Positions 35,983-43,900 of a DNA stretch of 64,000 nucleotides are shown here, piece after piece. Source of the stretch: JAXDMK01 sp963790325 (GTDB taxonomy: Bacteria; Actinomycetota; Acidimicrobiia; Acidimicrobiales; AC-14); NCBI GenBank assembly GCA_963790325.1, contig CAWBNY010000002.1:496001-560000 (forward strand). Direction: 5' to 3'. The translations under genes and the position numbers were made by a program. Position 1 is the first letter of the stretch. Every line of letters starts with the position of its first letter. The notes below the pieces were generated by a model that was not told the DNA's origin, searched no databases, and saw nothing but the letters and a program-made list of their open reading frames with translations.

Positions 35983-36468
35983 ATGGGACCGGACGGGGAC
36001 GCCTACAAGGTCGTGTTGGTTTTGCACCTGCTGACGGCCATCGTCGGCTTCGGCGGTGTGGTGGTGACCGGCTTCTTCGGCGCCCAGGCGGCGGCCCGCC
36101 GGGGACCGGAGGGGGCGGCCATCGGGGCGGCGGTGGAGAAGGGGTACTCGTTCTCGGAGTGGTTCATCTACCTGGTGCCGGTTCTGGGCATCGTCCTGGT
36201 CCTGATGAGCGAGGACGTGTTCACCTTCAGCCAGGCGTGGATCTCGCTCTCCTTCATCCTCTACATCGTCGCCATCGGCATCTACCACGGCCTGCACCGG
36301 CCCACCGTCCGCCGCCTCAACGCCGTCCTTCGGGAGACGGCCGGTGGCTCGCAGGCGACGGCCGGCGATCTCGACGCCCTCGGCCGTCGGGCGGGGGTCG
36401 TCGGCGGCATCCTCAACCTGATCACCGTGGCCGTCGTCGTGGTGATGGTGTTCAAGCCCGGCCTGTAG
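35983..36468 (+). CDS. DUF2269-type integral membrane protein
   Basis: 161-aa protein with four hydrophobic helices (VVLVLHLLTAIVGFGGVVVT, WFIYLVPVLGIVLVLM, WISLSFILYIVAIGIYHGL, VVGGILNLITVAVVVVMVF). The first (VLHLLTAIVGFGG) and third resemble DUF2269, a family found near heme or respiratory functions but uncharacterised. ATG 35983 with AGAGGGGG upstream is well placed. Followed 15 bp later by the eIF-2B-like gene. Confidence 0.75.
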   Translation: MGPDGDAYKVVLVLHLLTAIVGFGGVVVTGFFGAQAAARRGPEGAAIGAAVEKGYSFSEWFIYLVPVLGIVLVLMSEDVFTFSQAWISLSFILYIVAIGIYHGLHRPTVRRLNAVLRETAGGSQATAGDLDALGRRAGVVGGILNLITVAVVVVMVFKPGL

Positions 36469-36483
36469 CCGGCCCGTCACCCG

Positions 36484-37278
36484 ATGCACCCCTTCGAGCG
36501 GCTGCGGATGGCAGCCCGGGCGGGGGGCGAGGACCCGGGACTGGTGGCCCGGCAGGCGGCGTCGGCCCTGGCCGCCATCTCCGGCGAGCCGGCCGCGGTG
36601 GTGACCGCCTGCCGGCGGCTGGTCGACCGCCAGCCCACGTTCGGGCCGGTGTGGTGGCTGGCGGCCCGGGTCTTGGCCGCGGCCGACCCGGCCAACGAGG
36701 CGTGGCGGGCGGCCGACGCCCTCCGCCAGGACCCGACGGCACGGGCCCTGGCCGACGCCCTGCCGGAGGGGGCCACCGTCACCGTTCTCGGTTCGCCCCG
36801 GCAGGCGGGACGGGCGCTGGTTCGGCGGGGCGACCTCCGGGTGCTGGTGGTCGACGCCCGGGGCGAGGGCGGGCGGCTGCTCTACGACCTCGACGAGGCG
36901 GGGGCCGACGTGGACGCGGTGGCCGAGTCGGGACTGGCCGCGGCGGTGCTGGCCAGCGACCTGGTGGTGCTGGAGGCGGACGCCCTCGGCCCCGGGGGGC
37001 TGGTGGCGACGTCGGGGTCGCGGGCCGCGGCCGCGGTGGCGGGGCACGCCGGGGTGCCGGTGTGGGCGGTGGCGGGGGTGGGCCGGGTGCTGCCCGCCGG
37101 TCTGTGGGACGCGCTGGTGGCCCGGCTAGGAGAGGCGCCCGCGCCCTGGGCCGCGCCGTGCGAGGTGGTCCCGGCCGATCTGGTCTCGGTGGTCGGGGGG
37201 CCGGCGGGCGCCGAGACGATGGCCGAGGCCCTCGACCGGGCCGGGTGCGTGGCGGTCCCCGAGCTGACCCGCCGGTAG
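36484..37278 (+). CDS. eIF-2B alpha/beta/delta-like protein
   Basis: 264 aa. The C-terminal half has the eIF-2B/MtnA-type Rossmann pattern: TVLGSPRQAGRALVRRGDLR, VDAVAESGLAAAVLASDLVV, LEADALGPGGLVATSGSRAA and AVAGHAGVPVWAVAGVGRVL. The N-terminal helical half includes ACRRLVDRQPTFGPVWWLAA. Bacterial members are ribose-1,5-bisphosphate- or methylthioribose-phosphate isomerase-like or of unknown role. I cannot place the reaction; the key MtnA Asp and Cys are not evident. Confidence 0.75.
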   Translation: MHPFERLRMAARAGGEDPGLVARQAASALAAISGEPAAVVTACRRLVDRQPTFGPVWWLAARVLAAADPANEAWRAADALRQDPTARALADALPEGATVTVLGSPRQAGRALVRRGDLRVLVVDARGEGGRLLYDLDEAGADVDAVAESGLAAAVLASDLVVLEADALGPGGLVATSGSRAAAAVAGHAGVPVWAVAGVGRVLPAGLWDALVARLGEAPAPWAAPCEVVPADLVSVVGGPAGAETMAEALDRAGCVAVPELTRR

Positions 37279-37289
37279 CCTCGATCGGA

Positions 37290-37970
37290 ATGGGCGACAT
37301 GGTCGAGATCCCGTCCGGCGCCGGCTATCTGGCCCCCGCGGCCGAGGGGGCGGGCCTCGGCGTCGTCGTCGTCCAGGAGTGGTGGTGCGTCGACCGCCAC
37401 ATCCGCGACGTCTGCGACCGGCTGGCGGCGGAGGGCTTCACCGCCCTCGCGCCCGACCTGTTCGACGGCAAGGTCGTCCCCCTCCGGGAGGTCGACGAGG
37501 CGTCGCAATCGGCCATGGCCCTCGACACGGCCCGGGCGGCGCAGGATCTGTCGGGGGCGGTCGACTTCCTCCTGGGTCACGCCTCGGTCCGGGGTCACAC
37601 GGTGGGCGCAGTCGGGTTCGGCGTCGGGGGCGGGCTGGCCCTGTGGCTGGGCACCGTCCGCCCGGACGCGGTGGCGGCCGTCGTCCCCTTCTACGGCCTC
37701 ACCCCGTGGGACGCGGGGCAACCGGATTTCGCCCTCCTGGAGGCGGCGGTCGAGGGCCACTACGCGGCGGACGACGTCCTGGCCGGCCCGTCCGCGGTCG
37801 AGCGGCTGGAGGCCACCCTCACCGACCTGGGCAAGGACGTGACGACGTTCGTGTACCCCGGCACCCGCCACGCCTTCTTCGACGACACCCGGTCCGAGGT
37901 CTACGACGAGGAGGCGGCCCGCATGGCCTGGGTCCGGACCCTCGAGTTCCTCCGGGCCAAGCTCGGTTGA
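37290..37970 (+). CDS. Dienelactone hydrolase-like protein lacking the nucleophile Cys
   Basis: 226-aa alpha/beta hydrolase of the DLH family: GAGYLAPAAEGAGLGVVVVQ, EWWCVDRHIRDVCDRLAAEG, ALAPDLFDGK, VGAVGFGVGGGLALWL, FYGLTPWDAG, VYPGTRHAFFDDTRSEVYDE. The usual nucleophile elbow GFC-x-GG reads GFGVGG here (Gly at residue 111). The catalytic His (residue about 195) and acidic positions remain, and a Cys (residue 33) has replaced the Gly of the QEWWG motif. It may be inactive, rewired, or act on another substrate. The stop overlaps the GT2 start (TTGA). Confidence 0.87.
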   Translation: MGDMVEIPSGAGYLAPAAEGAGLGVVVVQEWWCVDRHIRDVCDRLAAEGFTALAPDLFDGKVVPLREVDEASQSAMALDTARAAQDLSGAVDFLLGHASVRGHTVGAVGFGVGGGLALWLGTVRPDAVAAVVPFYGLTPWDAGQPDFALLEAAVEGHYAADDVLAGPSAVERLEATLTDLGKDVTTFVYPGTRHAFFDDTRSEVYDEEAARMAWVRTLEFLRAKLG

Positions 37971-38662
37971 GCCCGGCGACCATCGACATCGTCATCCCCG
38001 CCCGCAACGAGGCGGCGACGGTCGGATCGGTGGTGGCGGCCGCCCGGGGGTGCGGGTACGCCCGGGAGGTGCTGGTCGTCGACGACGGGTCCACCGACGG
38101 GACGGCCGACGTGGCCACCGCCGCCGGGGCCAAGGTCGTGCGGCGGGAGCCGGGTGGGCCCCGGGGGTCGAAGGGGCGGGCCCTGGAGGTGGGCGTGGCG
38201 GCCAGCGACGCCGACGCCTTCCTGTTCTGCGACGCCGACCTGGTGGGTCTGACCCCGGCCCACCTCGACGCCATCTGCCGGCCGTTCGCCGAAGGGCGGG
38301 CGACGATGTCGCTCGGGTGGTTCGACTACGGCCTGTGGAACCCCCTGGTGCTCCGGCTGGCGCCGACCACCGGCGAGCGGATCGTCCCCCGGTGGGTCTG
38401 GGAGGCGATCCCCGACCACAAGCGGGACGGCTACTCGATCGAGATCATGATCAACGAGGTGATCGCCGAGGGCCGTCTGGCGACCACCGCCCGCACCCTC
38501 CACGGGGTGACCCACCGCACCAAGCGGGAGAAGCTCGGGCGCCGGACCGGCCGGCGGGAGACGTGGCGCATGTTCTGGCACCTCATCGGACTGCCGGTCA
38601 CGGGCGTCGTCCGGTGGCGGACGATGTGGTTCTACTGGCGAGGGCTCACTGTCGAGGTCTGA
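37967..38662 (+). CDS. GT2-family glycosyltransferase
   Basis: 231-aa GT-A fold enzyme. It shows IDIVIPARNEAATVGSVVAA, EVLVVDDGSTDGTADVA, AFLFCDADLVGLTPAHLDAI (DxD metal site), MSLGWFDYGL and DGYSIEIMINEVIAEGRL. The overall shape matches glucosyl-3-phosphoglycerate synthase-like or polyprenyl-phosphate sugar transferases. The TTG start at 37967 makes a TTGA overlap with the DLH-like stop, which explains why no ATG is found at the natural N-terminus. No membrane helix is evident. Confidence 0.85.
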   Translation: MSPATIDIVIPARNEAATVGSVVAAARGCGYAREVLVVDDGSTDGTADVATAAGAKVVRREPGGPRGSKGRALEVGVAASDADAFLFCDADLVGLTPAHLDAICRPFAEGRATMSLGWFDYGLWNPLVLRLAPTTGERIVPRWVWEAIPDHKRDGYSIEIMINEVIAEGRLATTARTLHGVTHRTKREKLGRRTGRRETWRMFWHLIGLPVTGVVRWRTMWFYWRGLTVEV

Positions 38663-38669
38663 GGGGTCG

Positions 38670-38861
38670 GTGCCGGCCCGGTCGTTCGTCCCCAAGGTGG
38701 GGGCGTACGAGTGCCGGGAGTGGACCCGGATGCCGGCCGCGTCGGACGTGTCCGACCGGTGGGTCGACCACGGCTGGGCGCCGAAGAGTCCCCTGGTGGC
38801 GGAGGAACGGGCCCTGCTCGTCCGGTCCCACGCCGCGCCGCTGGCCGCGGTCCACCGGTAG
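38670..38861 (+). CDS. Small hypothetical protein, 63 aa
   Basis: MPARSFVPKVGAYECREWTR, continuing MPAASDVSDRWVDHGWAPKS. GTG start 8 bp after the GT2 stop and a stop 5 bp before the next start. Protein-like composition with several Trp residues but no recognised family. Possible but unproven gene. Confidence 0.4.
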   Translation: MPARSFVPKVGAYECREWTRMPAASDVSDRWVDHGWAPKSPLVAEERALLVRSHAAPLAAVHR

Positions 38862-38865
38862 CCGG

Positions 38866-39116
38866 GTGGAGATCGTCGCCGCCATCCTGGTCGTCGCCGG
38901 CTATGCCGGCGCCCTGCCCGTCCTGGTCCGGTTCCGGGCCGTCTTCGCCGAGCGCCGGACCCGGTGGTTCGCCGCCTTCGTCGCCGCCATGGTCGCGCTG
39001 GTCGTGGGCCACGCCCTCGCCGGCCGCCCCCTGGCCTCGGCCGTCAACGCGGTGGCCTTGGTCATCCTCGCCGCCGCCTGGTGGCGGTCCGGCCGGCGCC
39101 GCCGCCTCCCGTCGCG

Positions 39117-39120
<4 letters not shown>
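38866..39120 (+). CDS. Small three-helix membrane protein
   Basis: 84 aa with a GTG start at 38866 and three hydrophobic stretches (VEIVAAILVVAGYAGALPVL, FAAFVAAMVALVVGHAL, SAVNAVALVILAAAWW), ending in a basic tail (RSGRRRRLPSR). No family recognised. The 3' end overlaps the convergent ABC ATPase by 4 bp. Confidence 0.6.
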
Positions 39121-39899
<779 letters not shown>

Positions 39900-39927
39900 G
39901 GTGCGCAGTATTGCCCAGCCCGCTTCG

Positions 39928-40581
39928 TCAGTGCCCGGGCCGGCGGGCGACCACCGTGACCAGGGGCGGGAGGACGACAGGGTCGTCGCCCGGGTGCACC
40001 CCGGTGAGGGAGGCGAGGTAGTCGGCCACCGGGCCGGGGCCGGCGCCGGCCTGGGACTCGGCCCAGGCGTCGACCACCTCCAGCCCGGCGGCCCGGGCCA
40101 GCGCGGGAAGGTCGGCACCTACGTCGGGGTGGCGGGCGTCGGGCATGGAGAGGGGCCGGCCGCCGACCCGGCCGGCGGAGGTGATGGGTTCCTGGGCCAC
40201 GACCCATCCCCCGGGGCGGACGGCGCCGCCCATCCGCCCGAGCACGACCGCCGGGTCGTGGACGTGCATGAGGACGAACCGGCAGAAGGCGAGATCGACC
40301 GGTTCGGGGAGGAGGAGATCCTCGGCCGACTGGGTGACGGCGAAGACCTGGCCCTGGCCGGCGGCGGCGGCGGCGGCGGCGGCCGCGTCGCGGGCCCGGG
40401 GATCGCTGTCGACGGCGTACACCCGTCCGTCCCGGCCGACGACCTCGGCCAAGGCGACGCTCACGTCGCCCCCGCCGGCGCCCACGTCGGCGCACAGCCA
40501 ACCCTCGCGGAGGCCGAGGCGGTCGAGGGCGGTCATCAGGGGACGGCGGTAGACGTCGCTGCGGAGGGCGAACTCGAGCAT
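39928..40581 (-). CDS. Class I SAM-dependent methyltransferase
   Basis: 217-aa Rossmann methyltransferase: WLCADVGAGGGDVSVALAEV (motif I, SAM-binding), RVYAVDSDPRARDAAAAAAA (motif II acid), AEDLLLPEPVDLAFCRFVLM (motif IV) and AVRPGGWVVAQEPITSAGR (post-I). It resembles UbiE/Methyltransf_11 types. ATG 40581 is used because the upstream frame lacks a ribosome site and overlaps the divergent MBL gene. It ends 29 bp before the degenerate ABC gene; co-transcription is likely. Substrate unknown. Confidence 0.85.
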   Translation of the reverse strand: MLEFALRSDVYRRPLMTALDRLGLREGWLCADVGAGGGDVSVALAEVVGRDGRVYAVDSDPRARDAAAAAAAAAGQGQVFAVTQSAEDLLLPEPVDLAFCRFVLMHVHDPAVVLGRMGGAVRPGGWVVAQEPITSAGRVGGRPLSMPDARHPDVGADLPALARAAGLEVVDAWAESQAGAGPGPVADYLASLTGVHPGDDPVVLPPLVTVVARRPGH

Positions 40582-40683
40582 CTCGGGGCCGACGTTAGGC
40601 TCCCGCCGGTTCGAGATCGTGCGCCGGCGATCGAGGCTCGCACGCCAGTTCGCCACCTCGGGCCGGCAGTAGCCTCGGCCGGC

Positions 40684-41547
40684 GTGCTCAACGTGACGTT
40701 CCATGGCGTGCGGGGGTCGGCCCCCGTCCCGGCGGCCGGGAACCTGCGCTACGGCACCCACACCGCCTGCGTCGTGGTCGAGTCGCCCAAGGAGCCCCCG
40801 ATCGTCCTCGACCTGGGCTCGGGCCTCCGCCGGTGGGAAGCCACCATCGACGTCTACGACCACCCCCTGCGGGCGGCGGCCCTCCTGACCCACCTCCACT
40901 GGGGCCACGTCCAGGGCCTGCCCGACTTCGCCCCCCTCGACGACCACCACACCGTTCTCGACGTGTTCGGCCCCCCGCCCGACCAAGGTCCGCTGGCCCG
41001 GGTGCTCGCCGACACCCTCGGCCCGCCCTGGTTCCGCGACCGGTTCGACGAGAAGCCGGCCATCATCCGCGTCCACGACGTCCGGGACGAGGACTTCGCC
41101 ATCGGCGACGCCAAGGTGAAGGCCCGCTCGGTCCCCCACGGGGCGGCCGTCACCAACGCCTACCGCATCGAGCGGGACGGCGTGACCATCGCCTACGTCC
41201 CCGACCACGACGCCCCCGCCGACCTCGACCGGGTCGACGAGGGTGTCCTGGAAGTGGCCGACGGCGTCGACCTCCTCGTCCACGACGCCCAGCTCAGCGC
41301 GGCCGATTGGCCCGGCCGGGCCCGCCGGGGCCACTCCACCGCCGGCTACGCGGTCATGGTGGCCAAGGAGGCGGGGGCCCGCCGCCTGGCCCTCTTCCAC
41401 CACGACCCCGACCGCGGCGACGACGAGCTCGACCGCCTGCTCGACGTGGCCCGCCACGCCGCCGGCCACTCCGGCCCGGACGAGGTCCTCTCCGCCTACG
41501 AGGGGCTCACCGTCAGCCTCGAGTCGGCGTGCGGCGTGACGGCGTGA
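40684..41547 (+). CDS. MBL-fold hydrolase with altered metal motif
   Basis: 287 aa: LNVTFHGVRGSAPVPAAGNL, RYGTHTACVVVESP, VLDLGSGLRRWE, LLTHLHWGHVQGLPDFAPLD, TIAYVPDHDAPADLD, DLLVHDAQLSAADWPG, RRGHSTAGYAVMVAKEAGAR and LALFHHDPDRGDDE. It is closely RNase-Z/phosphonate-lyase-like. The classical THLHWDH has Gly at the Asp position (residue 74), removing a ligand for the second metal; H70, H72 and H75 stay. Activity may depend on one metal or be lost. GTG 40684 start; divergent from the methyltransferase. Confidence 0.85.
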   Translation: MLNVTFHGVRGSAPVPAAGNLRYGTHTACVVVESPKEPPIVLDLGSGLRRWEATIDVYDHPLRAAALLTHLHWGHVQGLPDFAPLDDHHTVLDVFGPPPDQGPLARVLADTLGPPWFRDRFDEKPAIIRVHDVRDEDFAIGDAKVKARSVPHGAAVTNAYRIERDGVTIAYVPDHDAPADLDRVDEGVLEVADGVDLLVHDAQLSAADWPGRARRGHSTAGYAVMVAKEAGARRLALFHHDPDRGDDELDRLLDVARHAAGHSGPDEVLSAYEGLTVSLESACGVTA

Positions 41548-41568
41548 CGGCGTGACGGGCGTGACCGC

Positions 41569-42051
41569 GTGACGGCCGGCGTCGACGAGGCCCGGTTCCG
41601 CCAGGTCCTGGGCCACTTCGCCACCGGCGTCACCGTCATCACCGGCGCCGACGACTCAGGGCCACTCGGGCTGTCGGTGAACTCGTTCACGTCGGTCTCC
41701 CTCGACCCGCCCCTGGTGGCGATCTGCGTCAGCCGGCGTTCCACCACCTGGCCCCGCATCCGGGTGACTGGGCGCTTCACCGCCAACATCCTCGGCGCCG
41801 ACCAGGAGGTGGTGGCCCGCCGGTTCGCGACCGTCACCGAGGACCGCTTCGAGGGCGTCGGCTGGCACCCGTCCCCCGCCGGATCGCCGGTGGTCGAGGG
41901 CGCCTTGGCGTGGATCGACGTCACCGTGGAGGCGGAGCACGACGCGGGCGACCACATCATGGTGATCGGCCGGGTGACGGGCCTCGACGTGGCCCGGGAG
42001 GGGCCTCCGCTGGTGTTCTACCGGGGCGGCTACGGTCGCTTCGAGCTATGA
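41569..42051 (+). CDS. Flavin reductase-like (DIM6/NTAB) protein
   Basis: 160-aa FMN-binding split-barrel protein: FRQVLGHFATGVTVITGADD, LGLSVNSFTSVSLDPPLVAI, FTANILGADQEVVARRFATV and HIMVIGRVTGLDVAREGPPL, YRGGYGRF. Such proteins supply reduced flavin to two-component monooxygenases or catalyse FMN-linked reductions. GTG start at 41569, following a run of GTGACG repeats. The ATGA overlap at its 3' end couples it to the RmlC-like gene. No partner oxygenase is adjacent. Confidence 0.88.
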   Translation: MTAGVDEARFRQVLGHFATGVTVITGADDSGPLGLSVNSFTSVSLDPPLVAICVSRRSTTWPRIRVTGRFTANILGADQEVVARRFATVTEDRFEGVGWHPSPAGSPVVEGALAWIDVTVEAEHDAGDHIMVIGRVTGLDVAREGPPLVFYRGGYGRFEL

Positions 42052-42605
42052 GCGCCACCGTGGTCACCGAGTCCGACGTCATCGCCGGCGTGTTCATCGT
42101 CGAGCCGGCCACCTTCGGCGACGCCCGGGGGCGCTTCGTCGAGAGCTACCGGCGGTCGTGGTTTCCCAAGGGTCGGGAGATGGTGCAGGGGAACCGGTCC
42201 GACAAGCAGGCGGGGGCGGTGGTCGGGCTCCACTACCACCTGCACCAGGCCGACTACTGGTATCTCACCCGGGGCCGGGCCCGGGTCGTGCTGCACGACC
42301 TGCGCGACGCCTCACCCACCGAGGGGGCCACCCTCGAGCTCGACATGGGCGACGAGGACGGCCGGGGCGTGTTCATCCCCCCCGGCGTGGCCCACGGGTT
42401 CGCCGCCCTCACCGACCTCACCCTCACCTACCTGGTCGACCAGTACTACAACCCCGACGACGAGCTGGGCGTGGCCTGGGACGATCCCGAGATCGGCGCC
42501 GACTGGGGCCTCGCCGACCCGGTGCTGTCCGACCGCGATCGCGAGAACCCGTCCCGAGCCGGCATCCCCGCCGGCCGCCGCCCCTACATCGGGTTGCGCA
42601 CGTAG
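42048..42605 (+). CDS. dTDP-4-dehydrorhamnose 3,5-epimerase-like protein
   Basis: 185-aa RmlC-type cupin: ATFGDARGRFVESYRRSWFP, VQGNRSDKQAGAVVGLHYHL (catalytic-region H62 and H64), YLTRGRARVVLHDL, VFIPPGVAHGFAALTDLTLT and YLVDQYYNPDDELGVAWDDP (Tyr). The catalytic His of GLHYH and the YYNP motif are those of epimerases for nucleotide sugars. No other rml genes are nearby. ATGA overlap with the flavin reductase at the start; the 3' end overlaps the thioredoxin gene by 22 bp tail to tail. Confidence 0.85.
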   Translation: MSATVVTESDVIAGVFIVEPATFGDARGRFVESYRRSWFPKGREMVQGNRSDKQAGAVVGLHYHLHQADYWYLTRGRARVVLHDLRDASPTEGATLELDMGDEDGRGVFIPPGVAHGFAALTDLTLTYLVDQYYNPDDELGVAWDDPEIGADWGLADPVLSDRDRENPSRAGIPAGRRPYIGLRT

Positions 42606-42973
42606 CGGTCGACCGCCTCGGCGCCCACCAGGCGGGCCTGCACCCGCCCGTCACCGTCGGCCAGCAGCACGGTGGGGGCGCTGCGCACCTTGAAGGCGGT
42701 GGACAGATGGGGCTGCTCGGTGGCGTCGATGCGCACGACGTTGGCCCCCGGATCGCTGGCCCGCAACCGGGCCTCGATGGGACCGCAGCTGGCGCAGAAG
42801 GGCGTGGTGAAGATCAGCCACGTCCGCTCCGCGCCGGCTCGGATAGAAGACGGGACCAGCGGCGTGGTCGGCGTCTCGGTGCGGACGGTGTGGCGCCACT
42901 GGCGGTAGAGGCGGGCCAGCAGGAGCACGCCGAAGGCCAGGACGACCACGATCAGCAGCCGGAGGGGGATCAC
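42584..42973 (-). CDS. Membrane-anchored thioredoxin-like protein
   Basis: 129 aa: an N-terminal helix (LRLLIVVVLAFGVLLLARLY), then a thioredoxin domain with the active site TPFCASCGPIE (C60 and C63), VVRIDATEQPHLSTAFKVRS and the cis-Pro APTVLLADGDG. The anchor places it in the membrane with its orientation unknown. GTG 42973 is 2 bp past the stop of the DUF4395 gene, so the two are an operon, a pairing common in actinobacteria. Confidence 0.85.
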   Translation of the reverse strand: MIPLRLLIVVVLAFGVLLLARLYRQWRHTVRTETPTTPLVPSSIRAGAERTWLIFTTPFCASCGPIEARLRASDPGANVVRIDATEQPHLSTAFKVRSAPTVLLADGDGRVQARLVGAEAVDRYVRNPM

Positions 42974-42975
42974 CG

Positions 42976-43419
42976 CTACGAGCCGCTCACCACGACGCCC
43001 CGGCGGCGGGCGAAGAACAGCCACATCTCGCAGCCGACGCACACGCCGGTGGTGGCCGACAAGCCGGCCAGCACGGCCACGACGAGCGCCAGCCCCCAGC
43101 CCAGCGTCGCGGCGCCGGCGGCGAACGCGATCGTCGCCCCGCTCAGGAAGATCACCCCGACGGAGGACGCGAACCGGGGCGGCCGGGGATCCTCGAGGTC
43201 CGCCGGCGGGCCCAGCCGGGGCTTGACGAACTCGGCGTAGAACCGCAGGAACGGCCCGTAGCGGGGCCCGAAGGCGGCGCCCAGGAAGAGGACCACGGCG
43301 AAGAGCGGTGCCACGGGCTTCCAGTCGACGAGGAACCCGGTCAGCAGGCCGAGGGCAAGCGCCGTCTGGTTGAACCGGGGGCCGCGGGGGTCGATCGGCG
43401 TCGGCGGGGGGGCGGGCAT
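42976..43419 (-). CDS. DUF4395 membrane protein
   Basis: 147 aa beginning MPAPPPTPIDPRGPRFNQTA (start ATG 43419; a longer frame exists to 43491). About four helices (LALGLLTGFLVDWKPVAPLF, AVVLFLGAAFGPRYG, GVIFLSGATIAFAAGAATLG, WGLALVVAVLAGLSATTGVC) and a conserved CVGCEMWLFF near the end (C-x2-C). DUF4395 proteins pair with thioredoxin/sulfurtransferase genes; a role in sulfur or disulfide transfer is suspected, not shown. Confidence 0.8.
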   Translation of the reverse strand: MPAPPPTPIDPRGPRFNQTALALGLLTGFLVDWKPVAPLFAVVLFLGAAFGPRYGPFLRFYAEFVKPRLGPPADLEDPRPPRFASSVGVIFLSGATIAFAAGAATLGWGLALVVAVLAGLSATTGVCVGCEMWLFFARRRGVVVSGS

Positions 43420-43582
43420 GGTGACACTGTAAACTCGACCGACCAAGTCGGGTATTCCGACGGGGTTCAGGTCCGAGACCACCCGTCTCATCGACCTTTA
43501 CGGGCCCGTCGGCCCCGGCCGCGTCTCTCCGGCAGGGAGACCACCGAGCACCGGGCCCGGCCCGTCCGTACCCTGGCCGGCG

Positions 43583-43900
43583 ATGGCCCACGACCTCGGA
43601 GGACGGGTGGCGATAGTCGGCACTGACTGGCCCGACGTCGCCCGGCGGCTGGCGGCGGCAGGGGCGACGGTCGTGCTGGTGGGCCCCGACGCGGCGGCGG
43701 CCGGCGCCCTCCTGGCCGAGCTGGAGGCAGCCGGCGGCGGGCGGGTGGCGTACTTCAGGCTCTCGGCCACTCCGGCAGCTCCACCGCCTCCGGGGCCGGC
43801 GGCGGGGCCGGACGGCGGGACTCCGCCTTCGCCGGGTCCCACGGAATCCGATCTCGACGCCCTCGTCGAGCTCGTGGCCGAGATGTGGCCACCCAGATGA
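43583..43900 (+). CDS. Short Rossmann-like hypothetical protein, 105 aa
   Basis: HDLGGRVAIVGTDWPDVARR, LAAAGATVVLVGPDAAAAGA, LLAELEAAGGGRVAYFRLSA, then a Pro-rich linker and DALVELVAEMWPPR. The first 60 residues look like the dinucleotide-binding start of a short-chain dehydrogenase cut short. ATG at 43583. The last 146 bp overlap the YfhO-like gene on the other strand, so either this gene ends inside it or this reading is partly fortuitous. Confidence 0.5.
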   Translation: MAHDLGGRVAIVGTDWPDVARRLAAAGATVVLVGPDAAAAGALLAELEAAGGGRVAYFRLSATPAAPPPPGPAAGPDGGTPPSPGPTESDLDALVELVAEMWPPR

